This document shows positions 1 through 8,078 of a DNA stretch of 64,000 nt, piece by piece. Each line of letters starts with the position of its first letter. Within the stretch, counting starts at the first letter, position 1. Source of the DNA: Planococcus sp. CPCC 101016 (GTDB lineage: Bacteria; Bacillota; Bacilli; Bacillales_A; Planococcaceae); NCBI RefSeq assembly GCF_007859295.1, contig NZ_VOHB01000002.1:682001-746000 (forward strand), given 5' to 3'. A program made the position numbers and the translations under genes. The notes beneath the pieces are model-generated. The model did not search any database. It had not been told where the DNA came from and saw only the letters and a list, made by a program, of their open reading frames with translations.

Positions 1-90
1 ACTTATATAGTCATATTTTAACACGAAGTGGGAAAATGGTGAAAATTAGGCGCAAAGTCATCGAAAGGCGTTGTCCCTTAGTAAATAGAA

Positions 91-120
91 AGAACGATGC
101 CCTTTTCAGGACATCGTTCT
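91..120 (-). terminator. Probable terminator downstream of metQ
   Basis: A 9-bp inverted repeat (AGAACGATG / CATCGTTCT) with a 12-nt loop. On the minus strand it is followed by a T-rich stretch. It lies about 125 bp beyond the metQ stop, so it could end the metNIQ transcript. The first 90 bases of the window show no gene. Confidence 0.55.
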
Positions 121-125
121 CTTAA

Positions 126-227
126 TTATACTGTTTTCTTGGATGACCTGGCTCGTTTCGATAGATACGAAGCGCCAAGAATTGATCGACTGGTAAGGAC
201 CTCGGCTGCTTCTTTGATAAAGGTCAT
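126..227 (-). CDS. Possible 33-residue small ORF after metQ
   Basis: Between the metQ stop and the hairpin at 91-120 there is an ATG ORF of 33 codons, preceded by AAGGGAAT at suitable spacing. It begins MTFIKEAAEVL and ends SKKTV. It is basic, has no membrane segment, and resembles no family I recognise. It starts 18 nt after metQ and ends 5 nt before the terminator stem, so it would be the last cistron of metNIQ. The support is only position, ribosome-binding-like sequence and an intact frame; chance or a gene remnant is quite possible. Confidence 0.2.
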   Translation of the reverse strand: MTFIKEAAEVLTSRSILGASYLSKRARSSKKTV

Positions 228-245
228 CGGAATTCCCTTAGAGTC

Positions 246-1079
246 TTATTGATAATCAACTAATTCTTCAACGGAGACAACTGTAGGAATCTGACCGCCT
301 TTTGTGTGTTCGATAATAAACTCAGCAGTGTCTTCTTCCTGATATAATTCAACGATTTTCTGGTATGCTTCGTTATCTGCCTCTTCAGCACTTGCAGCAA
401 TCAAATTAATATATGGTTTCGCTGTCTCACTTTCTCGTGCAATCGGGTCATCAGTTGGATTCAAGCCGGCGTCCACTGCAACGCCGTTGTTGATAACTGA
501 AGCGGCAACATCGGGCATAGCACGCGGTGTGTGGCCTGAGACCATCGGCATAATTTCAATGTTTTTCGGATTATCGACGATATCTGCTGCTGTTCCTGTA
601 AGTCCGGCATCTTCAGAAAGAGTGATCAGTCCTGCTTCATCAAGCAATAAAAGAGCGCGCCCCATATTGGTTGCTTCATTTGGCATTGCGATCTGTGAAC
701 CTTCAGGAATTTCATCAATGGATTCGTACTTGTCGGAATACAAGCCCATCGGTGCAATGACAGTGGAGCCGATTGGCACGATATCGATGTTATGCTCTGC
801 GACAAATTCGTCAAAATAAGATATCGTCTGGAAGGCATTTAAGTCCAGTTCACCTTCGGCAAGCGCAAGGTTCGGTGCTACATAATCGGAGAAGGTTTGA
901 ATCTCCAAATCAATCCCTTCAGCTTCGGCTTTATCGGCGATGTAATCCCAGATGGTCGTGTCGGAACCGCTGATGCCAAGCGTCACTTTTGTAGTATCGC
1001 CTGAACTGCTATCGTCTCCGCAAGCTGCTAACGTTAATGCTGATAGTGATAGTAATACTGTTGCTGTAATTTTTTTCAT
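246..1079 (-). CDS. metQ: Methionine ABC transporter substrate-binding lipoprotein MetQ
   Basis: The 277-residue protein is the extracellular methionine-binding component of the MetNIQ importer, tethered to the outer face of the membrane. It has a lipoprotein signal peptide with lipobox LAAC and Cys20, followed by an acidic Ser/Asp linker and a full-length NlpA-type binding domain (about residues 30-277). The length is typical of Gram-positive MetQ. It is the third gene of metN-metI-metQ, separated from metI by a 220-bp gap that contains a structured repeat. Expression presumably follows the S-box riboswitch upstream of metN. D- and L-methionine are the usual family ligands; the exact specificity is inferred. 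Confidence 0.93.
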   Translation of the reverse strand: MKKITATVLLSLSALTLAACGDDSSSGDTTKVTLGISGSDTTIWDYIADKAEAEGIDLEIQTFSDYVAPNLALAEGELDLNAFQTISYFDEFVAEHNIDIVPIGSTVIAPMGLYSDKYESIDEIPEGSQIAMPNEATNMGRALLLLDEAGLITLSEDAGLTGTAADIVDNPKNIEIMPMVSGHTPRAMPDVAASVINNGVAVDAGLNPTDDPIARESETAKPYINLIAASAEEADNEAYQKIVELYQEEDTAEFIIEHTKGGQIPTVVSVEELVDYQ

Positions 1080-1155
1080 GATTAATTCCTCCGGTTTTCT
1101 GTGTTTATTTTATTTAGTACTAATTTTTTCTCCATGCCAGGCAAAACTGCATGGT

Positions 1156-1297
1156 CGCTTGCGCTTTTCATTGTTTTCTAGGCTTCGCCAGCGCGTCTTA
1201 TGCCCGTCGAGGGCCCGCAGGATGCGGGTTAGCTAACCGTTGCGACAGGAAGTCGCGCTCTTAGGTTAGCTTCTGCTTTTGGGCGCTTGCGCTTTTC
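1156..1297. repeat. GC-rich structured repeat between metI and metQ
   Basis: The segment is bounded by two direct copies of CGCTTGCGCTTTTC (1156-1169 and 1284-1297). Between them is a nested set of hairpins: CCCGC/GCGGG (1214-1218 with 1224-1228), an outer AGCTAACC/GGTTAGCT stem (1231-1238 with 1264-1271) and an inner GCGAC/GTCGC stem (1242-1246 with 1252-1256). It shares the terminal motif and the CTTATGCCCGTC stretch with the other repeats of this window but has a different core. It fills most of the metI-metQ gap, so it is transcribed within the operon and could affect RNA processing or stability. Confidence 0.7.
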
Positions 1298-1300
1298 TTG

Positions 1301-1951
1301 TCAACTGCGTCTCACTGTTCGTGACAATACGTTTCCGAGTGATTGAACTCCTTGGACCAGTACGACCAGAATCGCAACTGTAATGAACATGACGAGAGTA
1401 TCAAATCGCTGGTAGCCATAAGTGATAGCTAAGTCTCCCAAGCCGCCTCCTCCGATAGCGCCTGCCATTGCAGATGCACCAATTAAGCCGACCATGGCTA
1501 TTGTCAGAGCAAGAACAAGTGAGCTTAAAGCCTCCGGAATCAGGAAGCGGAAAATAATCTGCATGGGCGATGCGCCCATAGCTTGTGCGGCCTCGATTAC
1601 CCCTTTATCGACTTCCAATAAAGAGTTCTCGATTAACCGAGCTATATATGGTCCGGCGTAGAAGACCAATGGAACAATGGCAGCTGCTGTACCAATCGAG
1701 GTTCCCACAATCAGACGCGTCAATGGGATAATAGCGACCATTAAAATGATAAAAGGAACGGATCGGAAAATATTAATGACAACGTTCAGCACTTTTGAAA
1801 TTGGTTCACTTTCCAGCAAATGTCCTTTGCGTGTCACCACCAGCAGGATACCGAGTGGAAAGCCGATCAATAAGGAAAATCCGAAAGCGGCGCCGGTCAT
1901 ATAGACCGTTTCCCATAAAGCTTCTAAAATCTGTTCGTAGTTAACTGACAT
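1301..1951 (-). CDS. metI: Methionine ABC transporter permease MetI
   Basis: A 216-residue inner-membrane permease of the MetNIQ importer. It has about five membrane helices and a binding-protein-dependent transport domain. The cytoplasmic coupling loop contains the EAA-type motif (EAAQAMGASP near residue 120), which contacts the ATPase. The start ATG lies inside the end of metN, an 11-nt overlap, with GAGGAGGT just upstream, which indicates translational coupling. The length matches the family. Confidence 0.93.
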   Translation of the reverse strand: MSVNYEQILEALWETVYMTGAAFGFSLLIGFPLGILLVVTRKGHLLESEPISKVLNVVINIFRSVPFIILMVAIIPLTRLIVGTSIGTAAAIVPLVFYAGPYIARLIENSLLEVDKGVIEAAQAMGASPMQIIFRFLIPEALSSLVLALTIAMVGLIGASAMAGAIGGGGLGDLAITYGYQRFDTLVMFITVAILVVLVQGVQSLGNVLSRTVRRS

Positions 1952-2972
1952 AATTATTGACCTCCTCTATGTGTATATCGCTGTCCCGGATAGAGGATAA
2001 AGCCAGTTCAATTTCACTTGGAACGCCTGAAAATTCGACGATCAGGTTGCCGTAGGGAACACCTTGCAACTCGGTAATGTTGCCGAACAGTACGTTGAGA
2101 TCAACATTAAAATCACGTGATACACGTGACATAAACGGTTTGCCGACGGAAGTTCCGGTAAATTGCAGGCGATAGATGGCATTGTCGCTCTTGGCAGCTT
2201 GGATTTGAGCCAGCAAGGACTCGGGTAATTCATCATTCATGACAGAGCGGACAAAGCGTTTGGTTGTAGGCTGCTGCGGATTGGAGAAAATATCGAATAC
2301 ACTGCCTTGTTCGATGACTTTTCCTGCTTCGAGCACGGCTACTTTATCACAGATTTCCCGAATGACACCCATCTCATGAGTGATGAGCAGAATGGTGATA
2401 TTGTATTCTTTATTGATTTTGCGAAGCAGGTCCAAAATCGATTTAGTCGTTTGGGGATCGAGAGCTGACGTCGCTTCATCACATAACAGAACCGATGGAT
2501 TAGTGGCTAGTGCCCGGGCAATGCCAATCCGCTGTTTCTGTCCACCCGACAGCTGATCCGGATATTTTTGCGCTTGATCTGCAAGGCCAACAAAGTCGAG
2601 CAGATTTTTTACTTGTTTGTCAATGTCGCTTTTAGGCGTCTTAGCCAGCAGCAGCGGCATTGCTACGTTGTGGTAAACCGTTTTAGAATTCAGCAAATTG
2701 AAATGCTGGAAAATCATGCCGATGTCTTTTCGGATAGTGCGAATTTCTTTGCTGGACAAAGTGGAAATATCCTGTCCTTGAATCAGTACCCGTCCTGCAG
2801 AAGGACGTTCTAGCAGATTTACGGTGCGGATCAATGAACTTTTACCAGCTCCGCTGAAGCCGATGACTCCATATATCTCGCCTGTTTCAACGGTCAGATC
2901 GATACCGTTCAAGGCGTGAATTTCTTGTTTTCCCGATTGATAGGTCTTGGCGACGCCTTCAAATTGAATCAT
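1941..2972 (-). CDS. metN: Methionine ABC transporter ATP-binding protein MetN
   Basis: This 343-residue cytoplasmic ATPase powers methionine import. The N-terminal ABC domain shows Walker A (GFSGAGKSS), the signature LSGGQ and Walker B ending CDEATSALD. The last 80 or so residues form the NIL domain, which in characterised MetN proteins binds methionine and inhibits the transporter. The ATG is preceded by GAGGAGG. The gene is first in metNIQ and sits directly behind an S-box leader with its terminator, so transcription should fall when S-adenosylmethionine is plentiful. Confidence 0.95.
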   Translation of the reverse strand: MIQFEGVAKTYQSGKQEIHALNGIDLTVETGEIYGVIGFSGAGKSSLIRTVNLLERPSAGRVLIQGQDISTLSSKEIRTIRKDIGMIFQHFNLLNSKTVYHNVAMPLLLAKTPKSDIDKQVKNLLDFVGLADQAQKYPDQLSGGQKQRIGIARALATNPSVLLCDEATSALDPQTTKSILDLLRKINKEYNITILLITHEMGVIREICDKVAVLEAGKVIEQGSVFDIFSNPQQPTTKRFVRSVMNDELPESLLAQIQAAKSDNAIYRLQFTGTSVGKPFMSRVSRDFNVDLNVLFGNITELQGVPYGNLIVEFSGVPSEIELALSSIRDSDIHIEEVNNYVS

Positions 2973-3052
2973 GGTGATTGAGCCTCCTCATGCTGTAGTG
3001 GATCTTGTTAAATCGACGAAGCCTCAAATACATTTGAGATAATAGGCAAAAA

Positions 3053-3220
3053 AGAGCCTTCTTTTTCTTGTCAATAAGAAAAAGAAGGCTCTGTTGAAAC
3101 CATCTAATTCTCATCTTCCAAATGCGCTTTTGCATTTGCAGGAGTTGGCACAGTTTTTGCGGTTAAACAAATCTGCTGCCGAAACGTCTTAGGGCCTGTC
3201 CCTCGGTTTCTCTTGATAAG
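3053..3220 (-). promoter_or_regulatory. SAM-I (S-box) riboswitch of metNIQ
   Basis: On the minus strand the leader opens with CTTATCAAGAGA and carries the S-box landmarks in order: CCGAGGGAC, GGCCC, ACGTTTCGGCAGCAG, GTGCCAACTCCTGC and GGAAGATGAGA. It ends in a strong hairpin (AGAGCC...GGCTCT, 3053-3092) followed by Ts. In this class, bound S-adenosylmethionine stabilises the aptamer and permits the terminator, so metNIQ should be off in methionine-replete cells. Confidence 0.93.
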
Positions 3221-3253
3221 AAAGTAATGTATGCTATTCGATTCGTGATTCCT

Positions 3254-3282
3254 ACTTTATGGTGAAATATGAAAAAAGTCAA
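3254..3282 (-). promoter_or_regulatory. Sigma-A-type promoter of the metNIQ leader
   Basis: On the minus strand TTGACT (3277-3282) and TAAAGT (3254-3259) are separated by 17 bp. The expected start near 3247 lies about 27 nt before the riboswitch aptamer, a consistent arrangement. Confidence 0.65.
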
Positions 3283-3346
3283 GATATATCATGAGAAAAA
3301 TTTCACAAACTTAAAATCTAAAGAAATATTCGTGCTAATTTCAGTA

Positions 3347-3988
3347 TTAAACAGGTTTTGAAGGTTTCTTCCGGAAGACAGAAGAGACTTTGTTTTCATT
3401 GCCATTTTTTATTCGAATAATGTTTTCGCTATGCTTCCAGACAGCCATTGCAAACAGTGCAGTGGCTGTCAGCAAGGGCCAGGGGCCAACAGCGGGTCCA
3501 AAAGCGATGATAAAATAAACAGCATATAAGACAAGTACGCCAATGACCAAGTAATTTGTGGCCAGGGAAACACCGATCAACAAAAGCAATCCGACCAGTC
3601 CAAGCTTCCAGTCAAGTGCCAGCATGACTCCAATAACGGAAGCAGTGCCTTTGCCGCCATTGAAATTCATATAGAATGGAAAATTATGGCCAAACACCAC
3701 ACCGGCACCTGCCACAAATAGTAGAGCCCAAATCATTTCAGGTGAAAATGCAGCGGATGCTAATAGATAACGCAAAACTGCCACAGTGGCAAAACCTTTA
3801 AAGATATCAATAAAAGCCACAAGTAAACCGTATTTCCAGCCCAACACAATAGCTGCATTGGAAGCACCGGAATTTTTTACGCCTTCTTTTTTAACATTCA
3901 CCCCTGATAGAGCCTGCGCTGCAAGGGATCCATGAAAACAGCCGATACCATAGCCAATTAGAAATAATAGCAAAACCCAAATAAACAT
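3347..3988 (-). CDS. PlsY-like glycerol-3-phosphate acyltransferase, divergent
   Basis: A 213-residue membrane protein with about five or six helices, related to PlsY, which transfers acyl groups from acyl-phosphate to glycerol-3-phosphate. The GH-FP and GGKG signatures of motif 2 are present (GHNFPFYMNFNGGKG). Motif 1 is altered: instead of the usual GSGNLGATN followed by Arg it reads NSGASNAAIVLG. The start has a good GAGGAGGAATC site. It stands alone between two outward-facing S-box leaders. A second paralog lies at 52583-53164, also with a changed motif 1, so either may be a specialised copy with the housekeeping plsY elsewhere. Enzymatic activity is inferred from family only. Confidence 0.8.
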   Translation of the reverse strand: MFIWVLLLFLIGYGIGCFHGSLAAQALSGVNVKKEGVKNSGASNAAIVLGWKYGLLVAFIDIFKGFATVAVLRYLLASAAFSPEMIWALLFVAGAGVVFGHNFPFYMNFNGGKGTASVIGVMLALDWKLGLVGLLLLIGVSLATNYLVIGVLVLYAVYFIIAFGPAVGPWPLLTATALFAMAVWKHSENIIRIKNGNENKVSSVFRKKPSKPV

Positions 3989-4062
3989 ACTTGATTCCTC
4001 CTCTACAATAAAAGATAACGTTTGAAGAAAGACAAGGTTTCAAAATTTTTTGAATTATATAC

Positions 4063-4091
4063 TTGACAAAGGCGACCAAAGTTTTTATACT
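4063..4091 (+). promoter_or_regulatory. Sigma-A promoter of the metYX leader
   Basis: TTGACA (4063-4068) and TATACT (4086-4091) with exactly 17 bp between them, about 30 bp upstream of the S-box aptamer. The -35 is a perfect consensus and the -10 has one mismatch. Confidence 0.82.
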
Positions 4092-4121
4092 TCTCAACAA
4101 GATGAAAAACCAAATCAAATA

Positions 4122-4290
4122 CTCTTATCAAGAGTGGCGGAGGGATAGGCCCTGTGATGCCCAGCAACCAACAGACACTATATGTCTGGAAAGGTGCTAA
4201 TTCCTACAGAATCGATTTATGGGTTCTGACAGATGAGAGGAGGAAACTCCGTAATTTACGGCCCTCTTCTTAGCGAAGAGGGCTTTTTGC
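4122..4290 (+). promoter_or_regulatory. SAM-I (S-box) riboswitch of metYX
   Basis: Opens with CTCTTATCAAGAG, then GGCGGAGGGA, GGCCC, GATGCCCAGCAACC, an AAGGTGCTAATTCC segment and AGATGAGAGG. It is followed by a terminator hairpin GCCCTCTTC/GAAGAGGGC (4261-4283) and a T run. It should couple transcription of the acylhomoserine sulfhydrylation genes to S-adenosylmethionine shortage. Confidence 0.95.
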
Positions 4291-4338
4291 TGTCCTCTTT
4301 GTCATTATAAATCTTTAAAAAAACAGGAGGAATGGAAA

Positions 4339-5631
4339 ATGACAAACTTAAAACCAGAAACTTTATTACTGCACGGCGGACAGCAAGCGGATCCAACAAC
4401 TGGATCACGAGGGGTACCGGTTTATCGGACCACTTCTTATGTTTTCAAGGATGCGCAGCATGCACAGGATCTTTTCGCTTTGAAAGAGACGGGTAACATC
4501 TATTCGCGCATTATGAATCCAACAGTTGATGTCTTTGAACAGCGGGTGGCGCTGCTGGAAGGCGGTACGGCTGCCGTTGCATTGTCTTCAGGAATGGCTG
4601 CCATTGCATTTTCCGTTATGAACATTGCTGAAGCTGGAGATGAAATTGTGGCGGACAGCAATCTATATGGCGGCACTTACAATTTATTTGCCAATACATT
4701 GCCGCGATACGGCATTACGACCAAATTTATCGATGCGACAGATCCAGAAAATTTCAAGTCGGCCATTACAGATAAAACGAAAGTTATTTTCGGTGAAATT
4801 ATCGGCAATCCGAGCCTTAATGTCTTCGATGTGGAAAAAGTAGCGGAAATTGCCCACGAGAATGGGCTGCCGTTGCTGATTGATAACACATTCGCCTCTC
4901 CGTACGGCAGTAATCCAATTGAATTCGGGGCAGATGTCGTCATTCATTCCGCCACTAAATGGATTGGCGGACATGGTACAACTATTGGGGGAGTAGCAGT
5001 AGATGCCGGAAATTTCAATTGGGACAACCCGCGCTTCCCGAATTACACACAACCTGACGAATCGTATCACGGACTGCGTTATGGAATCGATGTGCCGAAT
5101 GCGGCATTTGCCACTAAACTTCGTGTTCAGCTGCTGCGTGACTTCGGTCCTGCGCTAAGTCCGGACAGTGCGCATGCTTTGCTTCAGGGACTCGAGACTT
5201 TGCATCTGCGAATTCCGAAACACAGCAGCAATGCTAAAATCGTGGCGGATTATTTGCAGCAGCATCCTCAAGTCGAATGGGTGAATTTCATTGGATTCAA
5301 AGATCATCCTTCCCACCAATTGGCTCAGAAATACTTGAAGAATGACGGTTATGGCTCGATCATCAATTTTGGTATCAAAGGCGGTCGGGAAGCGGGACGT
5401 AAAGTAATCGACAGCGTCAATCTTTGGTCGCATGTCGCCAATGTGGGAGATGCTAAATCGCTGATCATTCATCCGGCTTCCACGACACATCAACAATTAA
5501 ATGAAGAAGAACTGAAATTATCTGGAGTAACGGAAGAGTTGATCCGTTTATCTGTTGGTTTGGAAAACGCGGAAGATCTGATTGCCGATTTGGAGCAGGC
5601 GATACAGGCAGCAGTATTGGAGAAGGCATAA
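4339..5631 (+). CDS. metY: O-acetylhomoserine sulfhydrylase MetY
   Basis: A 430-residue cytoplasmic PLP enzyme of the Cys/Met metabolism family. It is predicted to make homocysteine directly from O-acetylhomoserine and sulfide, bypassing cystathionine. The PLP lysine is Lys207 in the motif [19 protein letters not shown] and SSGMAAI near residues 55-90 are typical of the family. Its length of about 430, compared with about 380 for cystathionine synthases, and the partner metX support MetY over MetB or MetI-type enzymes. It is preceded by AACAGGAGG and controlled by the S-box leader. Confidence 0.92.
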   Translation: MTNLKPETLLLHGGQQADPTTGSRGVPVYRTTSYVFKDAQHAQDLFALKETGNIYSRIMNPTVDVFEQRVALLEGGTAAVALSSGMAAIAFSVMNIAEAGDEIVADSNLYGGTYNLFANTLPRYGITTKFIDATDPENFKSAITDKTKVIFGEIIGNPSLNVFDVEKVAEIAHENGLPLLIDNTFASPYGSNPIEFGADVVIHSATKWIGGHGTTIGGVAVDAGNFNWDNPRFPNYTQPDESYHGLRYGIDVPNAAFATKLRVQLLRDFGPALSPDSAHALLQGLETLHLRIPKHSSNAKIVADYLQQHPQVEWVNFIGFKDHPSHQLAQKYLKNDGYGSIINFGIKGGREAGRKVIDSVNLWSHVANVGDAKSLIIHPASTTHQQLNEEELKLSGVTEELIRLSVGLENAEDLIADLEQAIQAAVLEKA

Positions 5632-5643
5632 GGAGGGATTTTC

Positions 5644-6657
5644 ATGAAGACAGTATCCATTGGCTCATTAACCCTGGATTCTACTAAAATTATTGACGAT
5701 GTAGAACTTGCATATGAACGGCATGGGGATGAAAACGCTCCAGCTATCCTGATTTGCCATGCATTAACAGGAGATCAACATGCAGTGGGAACTGAAGAGG
5801 ATCCAGGATGGTGGGCAGGATTAATTGGGCCGGGTAAGCCGGTGGATACAGCTGTTTTTCAAGTGATCATCTTTAACGTATTGGGAGGGAGCCATGGATC
5901 GACCGGTCCCTTATCGATCAATCCGAAAACAAGCTTGCCATACCGCGCGGATTTCCCAACACTGACGATAGGTGATATGGTTCGCGCTGAATACTATGCG
6001 TTGAAAAAACTAGGGATTCATCACTTGGCAGGAGTAATAGGCGGTTCACTGGGAGGCATGAAGACATTAGAGTGGGGAAGATCATATCCGGAATTTCTTG
6101 ATGCGATTTTTCCGTTGGCTGTTACCCCATATTACAGTGATTATGGTCTGGCGTTTAACCATATTGGCATCCAGGCAATCGAAACTGACCGAGATTTCGA
6201 TAAGGGAAACTATGAATGTTCTGCTTCCCTTAAAGGATTTCAAGTAGCGAGAATGGCTGGTATGGTCACATATCGCAGTGGCAATATGTTCAATCAGCGT
6301 TTTGGACGCACCAAAGACGGCGCCGAATTCAATGTGCAATCCTATTTGAATTATCAGGGAAAAAAGTTGGCAGCTCGCTTTGATGCCAATAGCTATGTTT
6401 TGCTGCTGAAAGCCATGAACACACATGATATCCAAGATGCCGTTCTGAATGTTCCGGTGTATTCCTTATCCTTTACCCATGATTTGCTTTACCCAATTGA
6501 ATTGATGATTCCTTGGCTTGAAAAACAAAAAAATGCCACCTGGCAAGTGATCGAAACGGATTTTGGCCATGACGGTTTTCTTGTAGAGTTTGAAAAATGG
6601 GGTGGATTTATCGAAGAAAATCTAAAGACCCTGCTAGTGCCTGAACTAACACGTTGA
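5644..6657 (+). CDS. metX: Homoserine O-acyltransferase MetX (alpha/beta hydrolase)
   Basis: A 337-residue alpha/beta-hydrolase-fold enzyme predicted to acylate homoserine, supplying the substrate of the adjacent MetY. The catalytic triad is visible: Ser135 in GGSLGGMK, Asp280 in FTHDLLYP and His309 in FGHDGF. It starts 12 nt after metY with AAGGAGGGA, so the two genes form one S-box-controlled operon. Acetyl-CoA is the usual donor for MetX, but some family members use succinyl-CoA; the sequence alone does not settle this. Confidence 0.9.
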   Translation: MKTVSIGSLTLDSTKIIDDVELAYERHGDENAPAILICHALTGDQHAVGTEEDPGWWAGLIGPGKPVDTAVFQVIIFNVLGGSHGSTGPLSINPKTSLPYRADFPTLTIGDMVRAEYYALKKLGIHHLAGVIGGSLGGMKTLEWGRSYPEFLDAIFPLAVTPYYSDYGLAFNHIGIQAIETDRDFDKGNYECSASLKGFQVARMAGMVTYRSGNMFNQRFGRTKDGAEFNVQSYLNYQGKKLAARFDANSYVLLLKAMNTHDIQDAVLNVPVYSLSFTHDLLYPIELMIPWLEKQKNATWQVIETDFGHDGFLVEFEKWGGFIEENLKTLLVPELTR

Positions 6658-6670
6658 TTGAATTCTATCG

Positions 6671-6715
6671 AAAAAGCATCCGAGCCAGGACTACAGTCCA
6701 GGCTCGGATGCTTTT
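6671..6715. terminator. Bidirectional terminator after metX
   Basis: Long hairpin with arms GCATCCGAGCC and GGCTCGGATGC flanked by A and T runs. It can serve metYX on the plus strand and the small HTH gene on the minus strand. Confidence 0.85.
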
Positions 6716-6729
6716 GGTGCTGACCACAC

Positions 6730-6960
6730 TCAGTCTTCATCCTTGATGTCCACATCGTCTGGAATAGGAATGGCACGCCATTCTTCCAATGCTTGTTTAG
6801 CCTCTTCCAACTGCTGGAAATGCGTTCCAAATTGAGAGGTGTTGATCATGTATTGTTCCCCATCATGGACTGCGCGAATACGGCCTTCTAATACGTAGCG
6901 GTTAACTTGTTCTTCAGGCATGGATAAGAAAGCGGCAGTTTCCTGGACTGTCATATACAT
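6730..6960 (-). CDS. Small excisionase-type helix-turn-helix protein
   Basis: A 76-residue acidic protein. Residues 3-45 form a MerR/excisionase-like (HTH_17) domain: TVQETAAFLSMPEEQVNRYV followed by a short wing ending QYMIN. The C-terminal 30 residues are Glu/Asp-rich. The start has GAGGAGGGGAT. It is a monocistronic gene ending against the metX terminator. No integrase, transposase or phage gene is nearby, so it is more likely a chromosomal DNA-binding protein than an excisionase. Its target is unknown. Confidence 0.75.
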   Translation of the reverse strand: MYMTVQETAAFLSMPEEQVNRYVLEGRIRAVHDGEQYMINTSQFGTHFQQLEEAKQALEEWRAIPIPDDVDIKDED

Positions 6961-7069
6961 AAGATCCCCTCCTCTTTTCTTTTATTATAATAGAAGAAGA
7001 ACCCTATCTCAAACCATTAGAGCCATGGTATGTTAATAGCGGAAACATAGAAAATCAGAGGTGTTGAAT

Positions 7070-7942
7070 TTGACTTACATAGCTTATTTGTGGGTGCTGT
7101 TGGCAGCCGTTTTATGGGGGACAACAGGAACCGCCCAATCCTTTTTTGAGGGAACAGCACATCCGCTGTCGATCGGTGCGTTCCGGTTGGCAATAGGCGG
7201 TTTTTCACTGCTGTTTTTTGTTCTTGCTGCCAGAAAATTGTCTGTCCGGTCAATTCCATGGCCCGCTGCCATTCTTTCCGCCATCAGCATGGCGTTGTTT
7301 CAACCCTTATTCTTTTCAGCTGTTCAACTGACTGGAATTGCCATCGGCACTGTCGTCGCAATCGGCAGTGCACCCGTATTAACGGGAATGATCGAATGGG
7401 TGGCGTTGAAGAAAAAGCCGGACCGGGTGTGGGGGATTGCCACCTTATTGGCATTAGGCGGCTGCGTGCTGCTGTTTGCCAATAAGGGTCAGCAGTTGGT
7501 GGATCCTGCGGGGATTGCTATGGCATTGGGTGCCGGTTTTTCTTTTGCCGTTTATGCACTCGTCAGTAAGAATGTCCTCAAAACTATGGAAACCGTTTCT
7601 GCTGTAGCCGTAATCTTTTCACTGAGCGCCTGCTGCCTGTTGCCGTTTTTATTGTTTTTTGACTTGTCTTATGCGATAGTTCCGGTAAATTCGGCTTTGC
7701 TCGTATATTTAGGTATCGGTGCGACGAGTCTGTCATATGTATTATTTTCTTATGGCTTAAAAAAAATTCCGTCATCTTCTGCGGTCACCTTATCGTTAGC
7801 GGAACCGTTGACAGCTGCAGTACTTGGGGTGCTGGTTGTGGGGGAAGCATTAAGTGGACTTTCCTGGATAGGGGTTATGCTGCTCCTATGCGGCATTATT
7901 GTTCTGACTATCGGCAGGAGAAAGAAGCTTTCCCCTGCTTAA
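7070..7942 (+). CDS. EamA-family (DMT) transporter
   Basis: An integral membrane protein of about 290 residues with ten predicted helices in two EamA repeats (about residues 5-135 and 145-285), a family exporting amino acids or metabolites. The N-terminal LLAAVLWGTTGTAQ is typical. A GTG lies at 7061, but it is part of the ribosome binding sequence AGAGGTG, so the TTG at 7070, six bases downstream, is the better start. Substrate is unknown. A second EamA gene of the same strand lies at 42832. Confidence 0.88.
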   Translation: MTYIAYLWVLLAAVLWGTTGTAQSFFEGTAHPLSIGAFRLAIGGFSLLFFVLAARKLSVRSIPWPAAILSAISMALFQPLFFSAVQLTGIAIGTVVAIGSAPVLTGMIEWVALKKKPDRVWGIATLLALGGCVLLFANKGQQLVDPAGIAMALGAGFSFAVYALVSKNVLKTMETVSAVAVIFSLSACCLLPFLLFFDLSYAIVPVNSALLVYLGIGATSLSYVLFSYGLKKIPSSSAVTLSLAEPLTAAVLGVLVVGEALSGLSWIGVMLLLCGIIVLTIGRRKKLSPA

Positions 7943-8078
7943 CGAGTTCTTATTGTCCATACAGCAAGCCATCCGGCAAATGGATGGCTTTGCTTTTTTG
8001 TTTGGTTTTAAGCGTTTAGTTAATGTGAAGCGAGGGGATAATAGACAGGACACAAAAAAACAAAGAGGAGTTGAGTGT

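Noticed and set aside
6730..6960. Evidence of a prophage or integrative element from the excisionase-like protein
   Set aside because: No integrase, attachment-site duplication or phage gene is seen within reach; the domain is also common in ordinary chromosomal proteins.
7953..8078. An N-terminal extension of the TM-helix protein
   Set aside because: The upstream part crosses the preceding intergenic region and the ribosome binding site AAAGAGGAG used by the ATG at 8079.
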